Translations under genes and position numbers: made by a program
Notes under the pieces: model-generated
Seen by the model: only the letters and a program-made list of their open reading frames with translations
What the model was told of the DNA's origin: nothing
Databases searched by the model: none
Assembly: GCA_033961575.1 (NCBI GenBank)
Contig: CM066731.1
Coordinates: 136,951,001 to 137,015,000 of the forward strand
DNA length: 64,000 nt
Direction of reading: 5' to 3'
DNA from: Aselliscus stoliczkanus
Taxonomy: Eukaryota > Chordata > Mammalia > Chiroptera > Hipposideridae
Part shown: positions 25,029-38,043 of the stretch, piece by piece
Layout: every line of letters begins with the position of its first letter
How positions within the stretch are numbered: position 1 is the first letter of the stretch

Positions 25029-28000
25029 TCTTTTAATAAATTCATTTACTCATCTAACAAACATTATTTTGGAAGGAAGGAGTCTCACATTTATTGATCA
25101 TACCATGTTCTAATGTTTTCCCCTATGTTACACTTTTTTCATTGTTACAAAAAACCTAAAAAGTTGATATTACAGTAGACTCTTGTCATTTGAAGATTTA
25201 ACAAAGGATGTTTTCACTATTTGCCAGAAACCCCAAAAGTATAGGACTTGTAATTTTTCTAAAGTATTCACTTGAAGCTGATGCTCACTTGGAGGCTGAA
25301 GGAGTGGAAAACCGATTAACCAGTGACTGAGATGGGATTACTGGCAAACACTTCCATTTCAACTCGAGTTGGCTTTCCTTACCTCTCCTATCTGTTGTAG
25401 CTCTCCAGAAGTGCTCAGTAGGATTCTTGCATTTAAGGATCCCATGTCTCAGGATTACCCCTTGAGTATTTCAAGGGTCCATTATAATCAGGAGATAAAG
25501 TAACATGACAATATTATTCATCCAGGAAAAAATGGCAAACAGGGACTCAAGATCATTTTACTGAACTCGAAAATTCTTGCTCTTCCTTAACTCTCCCGCT
25601 GAGCTTCCTCTAATGCTGGGGACAGAACTCCAGCATGAACTATGGTCCCTACCAAGCCTGAGGTCCCAGAAGGAAGGGTGCACCTCTCCCAGAAGCCAAC
25701 TGTGCTCCAGGTAGGTCAAGGATCCTGCTAAGGTCAGCCAGTCAACAGGAGGCTTATCAGGTTTTTGTCCCCAGGAGGGCAGGAAACTAACTTTCCCCTG
25801 ACAATCAACAGAATAAGATGAGTAAAAACAAATCACTCAACTGAATCAGTCAAATGACCCATTTAATAATAGGTAGAGATGTAGGACCTGAAGAGAATAT
25901 GAACTAATCGTGAAAAATTGACAACCCAAAATTGAGTGAACAAACAATGGTCTACGTTCTGCCAAACTCAAAGAATCCATGACTCAGGCAGCCTATGTGG
26001 TTCACCAGCTTTGTAACAGTTAGAGGAGTTTTCTATACAGTTCTAGTTCATAATAAGGTAAAATTTGAAGTGTTCTAGTTGTTTCCAGCAACCGGAAACC
26101 ACGTAAAATATTTTGTCAACGATTGAACCTGCTTCTCTCTCCAAATTATCTCATCGGCCATGTTTCCTTCAAACCAATTAACTCTGTTTTAGTAAGGGGA
26201 AGTTTGCCCAAAATTTCTTTAATGAGATTAATAAGATCAATCCTTCCATGTATAAAAAGATCCCAAATCCCCTCCCTTCGACTGAGACTCCAGCTGATAT
26301 TTATGAGCTTGGCCTACTTTGTGTGCTATTGTCTATTTGATACGGATGCAGACTTAGTTCTGGCTTTTCTTTTTTTTTTCCCCCAAGGAAAAAAGTTCAA
26401 AAACAACTTGCTTAAATGAACAGCATCTGAGCCCCAAGAACTTAGCTGAGATGCCCTTAAATAAGAGCTGTAATCATTTAGAAGATACCTAGACCAGATA
26501 ATCAGTTGAGATTACTAGTGGTTTTGTTCCCCTAATGGACACAGTACACAGAAAAGGTAAAAACTAATTCAAATTGCACAAATATAACTCAATACATTTA
26601 CATGACATTTCGGAATTACAGAGTACCTTCATTACTCCATTTAGTCCATATAAGATTCTTGTGAGATAGATGTTATTTTCTTATTTAGCAAGATGAATAC
26701 CTTACCTGAGGTAGCACAGATGCTACATGACCAAAGCCAAGTTCATTTATATAATTATTCCTTCACTGAGTAAAAACCTGGTGCCCATACTAAGAGAGGT
26801 GTTTGGGTTACAAGGAGTAAGTTAGGCTTTCTTCTCATGTGCTTGCACTGTGTGTACACACATTCTCAGTAAATTGTTTAATATCTGCTGGAATAAGCTA
26901 GTAAGCAGTGCTTTTGCCAGCAGACAAGTAAACTCCAGTCAGATATGATTCCAGTTCAGCCTCCCTGCCCTGCTTCAGCTTTGACCTGGACAGATCATAA
27001 TCATGTGAAAAGATTGCTTAGTCATTGTCTGTGCCAGATCCATACAAGTTGCCAACAAAGCTGAAAAGCAACCTGAAAAGCAATCAGATGTTGTTATGAG
27101 GGTGGCTAATGTTAAGTCCTTGTGCCAGGTTGCATCTGTGCCCAAGTTCCTACCTAGGAAAAAGTAGAGACAACTCTGGGAGTTTCGGGAACTCAGAGGA
27201 CACCACGCCCTGAAATAGGTCACATGACCATAGCTCAGTGCAAATGACAAATTATTCTGCTCAAATGGAATATAGTGACATGAACTAATATTCACTCAAC
27301 TTTCCCCTAAATTCCACCGAAATGCTGTCAGGAAACCAATACGTAAAACTTTCAAATTGTTGGCCAAAGGCAAAGTTTAATGACCTGATCAGTGAAGAGT
27401 ATCCCCTCAGGTATGTAAAATGTGACAAATGACTGTAACTTGTGTCAGCATCACTCCTCCACCTGCTCAATTCTCCCACTGAGATGCTCTCTTTGGTGGA
27501 TTCTGGAATGGGATTCAGGAATAGCCTTCCTGAAATATGTGCTTTGTCCCCTATATCTTTCTTCCTTACTCCTTTGAGGTCTGGCATCAGGCATGGATCA
27601 TTTTGCATCTGAGAACCATCTAGACCTTGCAATCATAGTCCCCTTTCAGGAAGACTGCCATTCACATGGCACCAGTAGGTCTGCTCAACCTACTTGTGTC
27701 CATAGTATCACCCCACAATGCTGCATGATGTACCCGTCTTTACTAAATTACCCAGATAACCAAAATAACTGGACCAAGAGAGTCATTTAATTCAAGAGAA
27801 ATAGTCTAGGGGCAAAGCGTTTAGTAAGCTTAAGCCATTGCAGCAGTTCCTACATGGACCTCCCCCACCCTCACCCTCCCCCACACTCCTAAGGTCACTG
27901 CCCTGCCTGCACTTTTCTTGTGTAATCTCTGCACTTTACATAATCTCTGCTGTGCAAACCTCCACTTTTGGGGAACTCCACTGTCTCTCCACAGTGGTTC

Positions 28001-28366
28001 CCCATCCTTTACTGCCCACTACACCCAAATCATTCCATTTTGAATAAATCCCTGGGATGGTCCAGCTGGATAGTCCAGGGTGGTGTGTGGAATTTTCCAT
28101 CACGCAAAGCAGTCCAGGGTGGATGTGAACTATCGTGTCCAGGTCCCTTCTGAGAAATTCCTATCAATGTGAGCTGCAGACATTCCCCTTTCTTCAGATA
28201 TCTAGAGAATAACTGTTGGCTCAGATACACACATCTCTCTAAAGGATAAACATTCACTCTCAGAGATGGTATAGCCAGCGTTTAATCAGAAATCACAAAA
28301 TAGTGGCCATAGAAATGTTTTATTTGGGCCTTCACTTAAAAAACAAAAACAAAGAATCAGTTTTTC
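25029..28366. other. intergenic stretch, possible old LTR material, no gene seen
   Basis: Positions 25500-26420 and 27300-28260 contain long GC-richer segments with several overlapping open frames of 90-115 codons. TATAAAAAGATCCC near 26250 and GAATAAATCCCTGGG near 28041 would fit decayed LTRs, but I cannot assign a family. A reversed MIR-like piece is at about 26600-26750. Confidence 0.4.
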
Positions 28367-28930
28367 AGGGTAGATAGAATAATGCCCCACTCCCCCACCC
28401 CCACCTGCCCCCCAACACCAAGATATCCATGTCCTAATCCCCAGAACCTGTGCTATGTCATCTTCCAAGGTAAAAGTGACTTTGTAGGTGTGATTAAGTT
28501 AAGGATCTTGAGATGGGGAGAGCAACTTGGACTGCTGGGGGGAAGGAGGGAAGGGGCAATGTAGTCAACATGGATTTTACAAGGGAAGGAGGGAGGCAGG
28601 AGAGTTAGACTCAGAAAAGGAGATGTGATGAAGAAAGCATACGGTCAGAGTCAGAGAGAGATCAGAAGATGCTATGCTGTTGGCTTTGAAGATAGAGGAA
28701 GAGGCTATACGCCAAAGAATGCAAGCACCTCCAGAAACTAGGAAAGATAAAGAAATGGATTCTCTTCTAGAGCTTCTTGAGGGAACATAGCCCTGCCAAC
28801 ACCCTGATTTTGACCCAGTGAAACCCATTTCAAACTTCTGACCTCCAGAGCTGTAAGGACATAAATTTATATTCATCAAACTATTAAATTTGTGGTAATT
28901 TGTTACCACAGCAATAGGGAGTTAATACAC
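28367..28930 (+). mobile_element. MaLR-type solo LTR (MLT1-like)
   Basis: The order is that of mammalian MaLR LTRs: AATGCCCCACTCC near the start, CCATGTCCTAATCCCCAG, GTAGGTGTGATTAAGTTAAG, CCCTGCCAACACCCTGATTT, CTTCTGACCTCCAGAGCTGT, and an end GTTACCACAGCAATAGGGAG. No internal retroviral sequence is next to it. Confidence 0.75.
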
Positions 28931-30107
28931 CTTTCTTCCCCAACCTTTTCATGATTTGAACAACAGCCTAAATGGACAGCTATTCAAAGTTGAAAAACCT
29001 GCTGATAAAAGGCAAGTATTTTTATCTTCATCTCTGAAAAGCACTGGACAGTGGATTGGAAGAAATCAGAAAGGAGATAAGTGTGTCTACAGGCAATTTG
29101 GGAGGAGGGACAGGATGACCATGGTTAGTGTCACCAGTGAGACACCTTATCCTCTTGGGTTCAGAGAGGTTTATTTTGACAATATTCTTTCATGAGTGAT
29201 TTGTAGTTATCACATACACACATAAGGATTCTGCAGATTATGATCATTTGAAAGCCCTGACTTGTTTTAGTTTGAGAGAAGAGGAGCCTAAATTAAATTT
29301 TAGCAATATTTGGCCAGTGACGGATGTGTATCATGTTTTTAAAAACGTGTTTTACATCCAGTGGATATTTGCCAGAATCTGGGTTGTTTTATCTGAGAAA
29401 AAAAGCTTTGGCCACAAAACAACTTCTAAAGGTTTTGGAAATAGAAATGCATAATGCTGAATGTACATAAAAACACATCCAAAGTAAGTACAGTATCTCC
29501 ACTATGGAAGCCACGCACTCAGCAACTTCACTACCAAAAAAGTTTCCACTGGATCTGGAGAATCTTTTGCCAAACCAGGTGCAACCATGATGAGCTGTGA
29601 ATGTCTCAAGTCATATAAAAGTCTACTTTGTAAATTGGTGATTGGTATTTTCTTTTCCCAATAACACTGAATATCAAAAGACAGTACCAACAGTACGTTT
29701 CTAGAAATCAAAACCATTTCCTCTGTTAAAAACACCTCTTCAGAACCTTCACTTGTTAACAGGCAACTCCATCTGGCATTATTTTTGAAACACCTCTGAT
29801 GGCTCAACTGTGCAATGGCCAATCCTTGAAAGCCGGCCAGTTCTATTATTAGATTGGTTTAGAAGAGTCCACAGTCCCAAATAGTGAAGGAGATTTATGC
29901 TCCCAAACAGTCTGTTCCCACTCAATGTAAACTCTGGTCAAAGAATTGCTGTCTCTGGGGAATGAAGTGGATTTAGAAAATGAAGCAATTTTAAATGGCT
30001 TACGTGAACACATTTTTTTTTTTCAGGGTGAACTAAGCCACTCTACTCCACTGTCTCTGTGGTATATGAGATTTCAATGTGTACCACCTAGGGAAATGCC
30101 TTAACTT
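28931..30107. other. intergenic stretch, no gene seen
   Basis: No recognisable gene or repeat. Confidence 0.5.
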
Positions 30108-30121
30108 AGTTGTTTTATTTT

Positions 30122-30238
30122 ATTTTTTTGTTTGTTTGTTTTTTTGAGGGCAGTGTCACTGTCCCTCATATACGGGACCAAACCGGGACCACTGGCCTCC
30201 CAAGCCAGCGCTTAACCACCACGCCACTCGGCCGGCTC
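30122..30238 (-). mobile_element. tRNA-derived SINE, short form (A-head)
   Basis: Minus copy with poly(T)/TTTG left edge, GAGGGCAGTGTCACTGTCCC and reversed head CCACTCGGCCGGCTC. Target-site duplication AGTTGTTTTATTTT at 30108-30121 and 30239-30252, placed right at the poly(A)-side edge of an older L1. Confidence 0.9.
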
Positions 30239-30252
30239 AGTTGTTTTATTTT

Positions 30253-30345
30253 TAATAATTTTTTAATTTTTCAATTACAGTTGACATACAATACTATTTT
30301 AATTTCAGGTGTACAACATAGTGATTAGTTTGTACTTCTTAATCC
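30253..30345 (-). repeat. short L1 3' end
   Basis: Plus strand CAATTACAGTTGACATACAA then TTTCAGGTGTACAACATAG, a reversed old L1 3' UTR. Confidence 0.7.
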
Positions 30346-30439
30346 CTTCACTTAATCCCTGAAACTCAATAAAACTAAAATGGAAAGCATCCTATCGGCT
30401 TCCTCCCTGAGCCATTTTTTCTCTATTACATTGTTTCTG

Positions 30440-31085
30440 TTAATTTATTGCTATTGCAATCAACGAGGCTTGGAACCTTGCCATCATCATACTTGTCTTT
30501 TCCCTTGTTCTCTATACCCAGTCTTTCTAGAAAGCCTGTTGTCTCTACCTCTGATATGGTCTTTCTCTGATTTGTACTAGTCCAAAGTCCTCATTTTCAC
30601 CTGAGTGGTTTAAAGTGCTTCCTATTATCTTGGCCTATTTCTGCTCCATTCTAAACTATACACTGCTTCTTCCACTTCCAAAAGTTCAGATGAAAAATTT
30701 AATTGATTCTCCCATTCTCTATAAATTTTAAACTGAGATATAAGTATTAAACTGGCATTTGTGACCTCTACGCTATGATTATACTCTTCCAGTGTCCCTT
30801 ATCTCCTGCCAGTAATGTACAGGTACCTGCTTTTTTGGCCAAGCTAGACTACTTGCTTTTTTAAAAATATGGATTTGACAGAAATGGATTCTTCCAAACA
30901 GTGCATTCTTTATGGCTAAAGACTTATTTATTCTATGTTCTTCATGAAGTCATTTTCTGATAACCCAACAGGACCTCTGATGCTTAGCATTTTACTTGAA
31001 AACTTTTTAGTTCCACTTAACACAAGCCTTAATGGAGTGATGCGTTCCTGGTATGTGCTCAACAAATGTTTTACTGCTGGCCCTT
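30440..31085 (+). repeat. possible L2 fragment
   Basis: The 3' edge GGTATGTGCTCAACAAATG resembles the L2 3' end, and 30470-30640 resembles part of L2 ORF2. Heavily diverged. Confidence 0.45.
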
Positions 31086-32289
31086 CCCAATATGCCTAGC
31101 TTTAGAGTTGTTGGCATGCTTATAGCCTATCTACTAGATTGAAAGTCCTAAAAAGAGAAGATTCTATTTTATACCTCTCTCTGTGTCCCATATGCCTTTC
31201 CAAAGATTTGCTCTGGGCCTTGCATAGACAACTTATTAAAGCCTGTTACTTTAAACTAAAAATCATACTAGAAAATCAACTTGCCACACTAAGCAATTGT
31301 GCTATAAACTTTCTAGCCAATAAACGAGCAGAAGATTGAAATTATTATTTGATTTAAATATCTATTTTGTTAAATTTACAATAATAACTAGATTATGCAG
31401 CCTTATCTTTGAAACATCATAGCAACTTTCTTATGAAGGTTCCACGGGCTGCCAATGGCTGGAGACTTGGAGGGGAGGGATCAAGAACAGCAGAAAGACA
31501 CTTCATGTATCCATGAGCCCTGTTGAAAGTGAAGGGGAAGACATAATCCCAAATCTTAAGAATGTCCCCATGTCAAAATTTTCATATGCAGTTGTTTCTA
31601 TTGCTCTTTAGTACAAGATTTCCTGCAAGAGAAAAAGGTTTGGTTTTGCCTGCTAAAATACTTAAATTGAACATCAATAATAATAAAGTTATTTTTCCTT
31701 GTACTTCCTCACAAGCTAACCGTAAATCACCCAAGTCTATTATTTACTTGTCTTAGAGGCTGAACTCAACTACAGAGGAACGAGAGACTGCATTCTTCTC
31801 CAACAATAACCTTGGTTTCCCCTGAGCCAGTGGGTATTGACAATAATGTTGGAATTTCTAAAAATGCAGACAAATTTAACACCATGGCAATTTTCAGAGT
31901 ACCTAGCTTGAAACAAATAGTAATTTACAGATATGGAAAATATTTGCTATTTTGTTTATATGTAGGCAGCATAGGGATCCCTTTCCACAGCAAGCTACTC
32001 TAGCCCTTTGTACTTTAAAATATAATTAAAATTGGTAAACCTGACAGACTTTTTTCTTCCCCAGAAAATGTCTATTAAATTAGATAATGATTATTGAGAA
32101 TTTATTATATGTAAATAACTGTTTTATATATCCTATTACAAAAAAAATATCAAGCTACAACTAGAACCATTTAGATGAAAGAACTTGTTTAGGTTTTCTG
32201 GAGATGATATTAATGTGCAGGATAATGGCTGTTTACAACAAAGGACAGTCAAAACCAAGGTAGCCTGGGTGCTTGGATTAGCTCAGTGT
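31086..32289. other. intergenic stretch, no gene seen
   Basis: No recognisable gene or repeat. Confidence 0.5.
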
Positions 32290-32470
32290 GTCAGAGTTGA
32301 GCTCTGGAGACATAAGCCTATGCTCAGATCCCAACTCCATCCCTACTGCATGCATAGCTTTAGCCAAGGTATTTAACCTCTTTAAGCATCAAAAATGAGA
32401 ACTAAGAATGATAATCGTGTTGCTTTCCTCATAAGTTTATTGTGACCATTAAATGAGACTTAAACTGCCT
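32290..32470 (+). repeat. MIR element
   Basis: GAGCTCTGGAGACATAAGCC, then TAGCTTTAGCCAAGGTATTT and AACCTCTTTAAGCATC follow the MIR order. Confidence 0.7.
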
Positions 32471-32599
32471 ACTCCAAAGAAACCACTCCAGCTACTTTAG
32501 CTATTAATATTTATAACAGTCAGTTACTGTCAAATTAGGATAACTGATAACTATATTTCTTTTTTTTTTCTTTTTGGCTCTAAGGTATCTGGATTTCTA

Positions 32600-32790
32600 T
32601 AGTTTTTTTATTTTTTATTTTTAAAACAGCCTTATTGAGACATGATTCATATACATTTTATCTATTTAAAGTGTGTAATAAAATGGTTTTTAGTATATCC
32701 ATAGAATTCTGCAACCATCACTACAATCTAATCTTAGAACATTTTAATCTATGTTTTTTGCATAACAAATTAGCTAATCTTTTTTTCCCC
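32600..32790 (-). repeat. old L1 3' end
   Basis: Plus strand CAGCCTTATTGAGACATGAT, GGTTTTTAGTATATCCATAG and GCAACCATCACTACAATC are the reversed 3' UTR of an ancient L1 subfamily. Confidence 0.75.
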
Positions 32791-34039
32791 CCAGTTATTG
32801 TACTCTAATTGGCTTTTTTCAGTTCTTCCTACAGTCACTGTAAGGCTGTGCTGAATAACAGAAGAAACCACTTTATTAATGTAAATGTCAATATTTTTTA
32901 AGTTGGAGAGGTGTACAGGTTTTAATTAATGTGAGGACAATACTGGATGAACGCTGTCTATAACATAGGAGGTCTAAGATCAATTAAGCTGGTAAGACAG
33001 AAAAAAGCAATGGCCTACTTATTACTCTTTTTCAGTAGTTGGGTTATAGGTTGGCATGTGGTTTGGACTCATGCCCTGAGACTCATGCCTTGGACTTACT
33101 TATGCCCTTACCTGAATACACATGATATTTTTGAAGGGTTTGGGGAAGGGGAGCATACAACCCTATACTCCTACGTGGTGTAGGGATCAGTAATAATATG
33201 TCACAAAATGGGTAATCATAAATCCATTTAAAATTCTGAGATCTGAAGGACAACTCTAGAAAAAAAGTGCTTTGAGGTATATTCTGTAGGAGGAAATGAG
33301 TATATTGTTTATTTCATGACTTCTCTAAGCACAGGTTGACTAAACCATATATTAATGACTAGGCATTTGAGGGAGAGGGTGCTGTTCTAGCCTGAAGAGG
33401 GCACAGCACGTGAGTACCTGGGCAGGAAATGAAAACCTAATGATGGAATTCCAAGGCCATGGTTCTGAAGTTGAGGTGGAATGGGCTGAAAGTGAGATCA
33501 AATGACAAATGAAGGAAAACTGGAATGACTTCACAAACTGCCTAAGTCCTACCCTGTTCAAAACAACCACAAACACACATCAATCCATATTCAAAATCCT
33601 AGGTTTACACACACAGATTGAAAGCATATTAGACTTTGGATTTTTTTAAACAAGTCAGTAGGTTCAGAAGAAGCTGAAAATGTATATTGCTGCCAGTCCC
33701 CAGAAGTTTCTTGGACTAATTCAGGCAACAGCTGCATAAATATTTCTTACATTGGCTGCCTGCCTCACTCCACTTCTTTGCAGGAAAGACCGTATTTTTT
33801 TTCCAGCTCAGTTTACAGCTTATATCTCCTGTGGATCGACTAAAGAACACTATTTGTAGAACTAGGAGTGTTCCAAGCATAACTGACTTCTGCTACCTAA
33901 GAAGACACCACCAAACATTTTTCTCCTTCTCTGTCTTGCTTACTCCTGTTTATACTTCAAGACTTAGCTCAGAATATTTAGTATCAAGAAATGAGAAGCA
34001 CTTGTGTGAATAAAACCATAAACCTTTGTTAAATAACAC
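32791..34039. other. intergenic stretch, no gene seen
   Basis: No recognisable gene or repeat. Confidence 0.5.
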
Positions 34040-34594
34040 AAAGAAACACTCAAATAAATGGGAAAAAATGTACCTATTTACTGGAAAGGAAAATTCAAAA
34101 TTATTAAGAAATTTTTCCTAATGACAGTCAAAATTCTCTATAATGACAATCAAAATCTCAATAAGCTCTTTAGGAGTTGACAAACTAACCCTATATCTCA
34201 TCTGCAAAAATAAAAATGCTATTAGGAGAATCAGGAAAAATCTGGAAAAGAATGAGAGAACTTGTCCACATATGTTATAAAGTTAGAATTGGTACTGATC
34301 CATGATTTTCTAGACTACTGTGAGTGTAACAGAATGAAGTTTAGAAATAACTCCACATAACATGTGAATTTGGTACCCAGTAATAGCTACTATTTAGTGA
34401 GCTCTTATTATGTGCCATGTATTCTTCTAAGTCCTTTACAATACTAATGTGTGCAGTCCTGACAACTCCAAGATATAGGTATTATTATTATCCCCATTTT
34501 GGATATGAGAAATCAGGTTCACCCAGTAAGTAAGTAATGGAGCCAGAATTTGGATCCAGCAACCTAACTCTAGGACCTGTTCTCTTGATCTCTT

Positions 34595-34701
34595 CTATTT
34601 TTTTTTTTTAGGGCAGGGTCACTGGCCCTCATATGTGGGACCCGAACCGGGGCCGCTAGCATCCCAAGCCAGCTCTTAACCACTGAACCACTTGGCCAGC
34701 C
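34595..34701 (-). mobile_element. tRNA-derived SINE, short form (A-head)
   Basis: Minus copy with reversed head CCACTTGGCCAGCCC at right. Target-site duplication CTTGATCTCTT at 34584-34594 and 34702-34712. Confidence 0.9.
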
Positions 34702-35608
34702 CTTGATCTCTTGATCTCTATATTACTATGCAGTATTTTAAACCAACAAAGGAAAAAGGTCACTGGACATACGTGATTAACAGAAACCATACCTCACTTT
34801 TCATATCATAGCTGATTATAAATGGCTTATCAATATTTATATATAAAAACAAAATTATAAAAGCAATAGAGAAAAATATGGGCTTTTAGAAATCTTGATG
34901 TACAGAGGCCTGTTTAGAGCTCACACAAGAGTCAAAATCAAAATAGAAAAGACTGATAGACCCGACTCAAATATTTAAAAACCATAGTTAAAGTCAGACA
35001 AAGAAGTGAAATAATTATAGTATATATGACAGACAAACATGAACATCCCCAGCATACAAAGATCTTTTATAAATCAACGTGATGGTGATAAACATGCCAA
35101 TAGAATACACACACAGGTAATTCACAGAAACAAGGAAAATAGGTCAAAAACATGTGAAAATAGGTTTAAACTTAGTAATGATTAATGAAATGCACATTGG
35201 AATAAAAAGACAATTTTTCATTTATCAGATTGGGAAAGACATAATAGATAAAATTCAGTGTTGACACAGGCATAGGAAAACATGGAATTTGAATTGGTAA
35301 ACTTTTCTAGAGAGCAGTCTGGTACTTGTGAATCCAAGTTTCAAGTGTGTATAACATGATCTAGCAATTCTTCCAGAGAATTACCTGTAGAAATCTTTGC
35401 TCAAGTATCTAAAGCTATATATACAATGACATTCAGAACAGAACTATTTAAAACAGCCAAAAGAAAAAAAAATGGAAACAACTTAATTGTACTTTGGTAA
35501 AGGGCTAGCTAAACAAATTGAGGCACAAAATATACTGTAATACTAAATAGCCATGAAAAAGATGATATAATTTTTAAATGTATTGATCTGGAAAGTTGTC
35601 CAGGATAT

Positions 35609-35631
35609 GTGTATATATATATATATATATT
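35609..35631. repeat. (TA)n microsatellite
   Basis: An alternating TA run directly abuts the poly(T) of the SINE at its right. Confidence 0.9.
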
Positions 35632-35736
35632 TTTTTTTTTTGAGGGCAGTGTCACTGGCCTTCATATGTGGGTCCCGAACCGGGACCGCTGGCCTCCCAA
35701 GACCAGAGCTTAACCACCGCGCCACTTGGCCGGCCC
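35625..35736 (-). mobile_element. tRNA-derived SINE, short form (A-head)
   Basis: Minus copy: GAGGGCAGTGTCACTGGCC at left, reversed head CCACTTGGCCGGCCC at right. A probable short duplication AGGATAT lies at 35602-35608 and 35737-35743, outside the TA run. Confidence 0.85.
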
Positions 35737-35819
35737 TAGGATATATTATTGAATGAAAAACAAATCAAAATATTGAATAATATATGGAATATGGGCATAT
35801 TTATATAAAATTATGTTTA

Positions 35820-35850
35820 CACACACACACATACACACACACACTCACAC
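35820..35850. repeat. (CA)n microsatellite
   Basis: Interrupted ACACAC runs with a few T substitutions. Confidence 0.9.
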
Positions 35851-35999
35851 GAAAGGGTAGTCCCCAAAATGTCAATGTCAATTGAGATTATCTTAAATAT
35901 TTGGATTGAATTTTACTCTGTTTATATTTTCATGTATTATTTGGAATTTTGTAATGAGCAAATAAATACTACTAAATAAACAAACAGAAGAGACACAAT

Positions 36000-36245
36000 G
36001 AAGCACTGCCTTTTTCAGGAAGCTTCCCTCCTCTAGGTTGGTCTAAGTGCTGACCTCTGACCCCCCAATAGTGGCATACCTCAACCACAGCAAATCCACA
36101 CTACAATGTGAAGATATTTATTAGTATGTGTCACCTTATCCCACTAAATCACCAGTTCTTGATGATCCTTAATATCTATTTTTTTTTCCTGCACCAAGCT
36201 CAGATACTTGCATAGCAAGCACTTAATGACTCAAACAATTTGCGA
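36000..36245 (+). repeat. possible L2 3' end
   Basis: TTTTTCAGGAAGCTTCCCTC and a late AAGCACTTAATGACTC resemble an L2 3' region. Weak. Confidence 0.4.
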
Positions 36246-37085
36246 ACTCAAACAGCTTGTAAAGTGATATGAAGTAAGGAACAGCAGGTGGACATTTTAT
36301 TAGATGATGATATGGCTATATTCAATGGTTTTAATGAGATAAAATGTGGAGAAATGAAAAGTAATGGCTTCCCTTTTTTATGGCTCTGTCAACCTTCAAG
36401 GAAGATACAAGGTCTCAATAAATTAACATCTTTCAGAATCCTTCTTGTGAGGACTGCTGTGGAAGTCTTGACAATGACTGATTTGTTACTGAAAACATAC
36501 CTATGTTTCTGGAACTCTCACTTTCTGCATCTGCAAACTGGAAATGAGAATTCACCCAGCAACAGGCACTTTCCTCCAGTGACTATGGTGATGAAGAATA
36601 GATAACAATGTTTGCTCAGGGGCCCGGCTTTAGGTATGCTTTATTTCAGCTCCACAATTTTCAGCGAACTCTATCTCTATTTTGACATTGAAAAACAGTG
36701 TTTTGGCACTGAGTGTCACTCAAAAATGTTTCACAATAAGCTCCTATTATCAGTTTGTTGACTTCATCATATGAGTTTTTCCTTTAGCCAGTTTACAAAT
36801 TCTATTCTGGGGTTATTACTCTTGATTTCTAGTAACAGATGTGAATTTCAGGTAGGAAGTGGTCTCTAATTAGTAACTGTTATGAGATATTAACGTGAAA
36901 TATAAAATATGAGAAAAGAGGAGTAGATAACATATCAGATGCCCCAACAATAAAAAGGAACCCTCAAATTGAAATTAGTTAAAACTGAAAGCCCTAAATT
37001 CCACATTCAAATGTTAATATATTCATAAACATATGCTAGAGAACAGTGATGGTTTTGTGGTACTGATGGCATTATTACTGTTTAT
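36246..37085. other. intergenic stretch, no gene seen
   Basis: A 105-codon frame at 36288-36605 has no recognisable domain; no gene supported. Confidence 0.5.
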
Positions 37086-37100
37086 AAAAATTCAAACAGG

Positions 37101-37210
37101 GGCCGGCCGAGTGGCGCGGTGGTTAAGCACTGGTTTGGAAAGCCAGCAGCCCCGGTTCGGGTCCTACACATGAGGGCCAGTGACACCGCCCTCAAAAAAC
37201 AAACAAACAA
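37101..37210 (+). mobile_element. tRNA-derived SINE, short form (A-head)
   Basis: Head GGCCGGCCGAGTGGCGCGG, B-box-like GGTTCGGGTCC, end CCGCCCTC, tail with AAAC repeats. Perfect 15 bp target-site duplication AAAAATTCAAACAGG at 37086-37100 and 37211-37225. Confidence 0.93.
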
Positions 37211-37623
37211 AAAAATTCAAACAGGACAGAATGGTAGCAAATGAAAAGCTACGTTATGTCCCTCATTACACCAAGTAGAGATAAGCACTTGACATTATTC
37301 TTGGGTTTTTAGGTCGTAACCTCATCTTTAGGCTGTTTTTCTCTGTTTAGGCAGATGTAATCTTTACACTCTTTCTCCAGCCAATAAAAACACCAGCTCT
37401 TAATAATCATGTGAAAGCTGTGACTCCCCTTTTATAAATATTGACGCTGAAAGGTCAGTCAATGTCTTTCTGAGTGTTTATTTACTTAACTTTTGGAAAT
37501 AACACTTAGAATTTCTACAACGTCTTACCTTAAACACGTGTCATCATTTTGAAGTTAACATAAAACTGTTTATGAGACCTGTATGTATTGCTCAGCATTT
37601 ATTTATTTAAAATCAATGGGCCA

Positions 37624-38043
37624 GGGCCAGCCGAGTGGCGCGGTGGTTAAGAGCTGGCTTGGGACGCCACCGGGCTAGATCGGATCCCACATATGAGGTC
37701 CAGTGACACTGCCCTCTACAGCTAAGATGGTGAACAACAGCTCCACCTGGAGCTGGGCTGGTGTGATTCCCCGGGGCGCCATAGCTGCAGCCCCTGCTGC
37801 AGTGGGCTGCCATAGGCTACAGAGAGTGGCCAGCAGCCAGCGTGAGCAGGTGACAGCCGGTGTGAGCTGCCAAAAGCCACTGTGAGTGACCGTCAGTGAC
37901 TAATCTGCCTCACCCGAGAAGAGTGCAATGATGATCCCAACATGGGCCAGTGAAGCAATGTCCTCCACAACTAGACTGAAGAACAAAAGGACAGCAACTC
38001 CCCCAATTCCCCAATAAAATATTTTTAAAAAACCAAAAAAAAC
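37624..38043 (+). mobile_element. composite retroposon: A-head SINE joined to long body and AATAAA tail, copy 2
   Basis: It has the same architecture as 7521-7982: A-head to ACTGCCCTC, then CAGCTAAGATGGTGAACAAC, GC-rich body with GCCAGCGTGAGC-type repeats, a shared GCAATGATGATCCCAACATG segment, and the tail CCAATTCCCCAATAAAATA. Relative to copy 1 it keeps GATGGTGA near the junction but lacks ~30 bp before the tail. I could not see a clear target-site duplication. Confidence 0.85.

Larger units (their letters stand above)
34040..35990 (+). repeat. old L1 ORF2/3' UTR remnants with nested insertions
   Basis: Plus strand fragments read like L1 ORF2 C-terminal DNA (TTAATGAAATGCACATTGGA, AACTATTTAAAACAGCCAAA, ATACTAAATAGCCATGAAAA). 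They are broken up by a reversed MIR-like piece (about 34382-34582) and by two SINEs (34595 and 35625). No open frame survives. Confidence 0.6.

Noticed and set aside
25500..28260. Possible ERV or gene cluster with several ~100-codon frames
   Set aside because: Frames overlap on both strands and no retroviral or host domain is visible; at most decayed LTR material.
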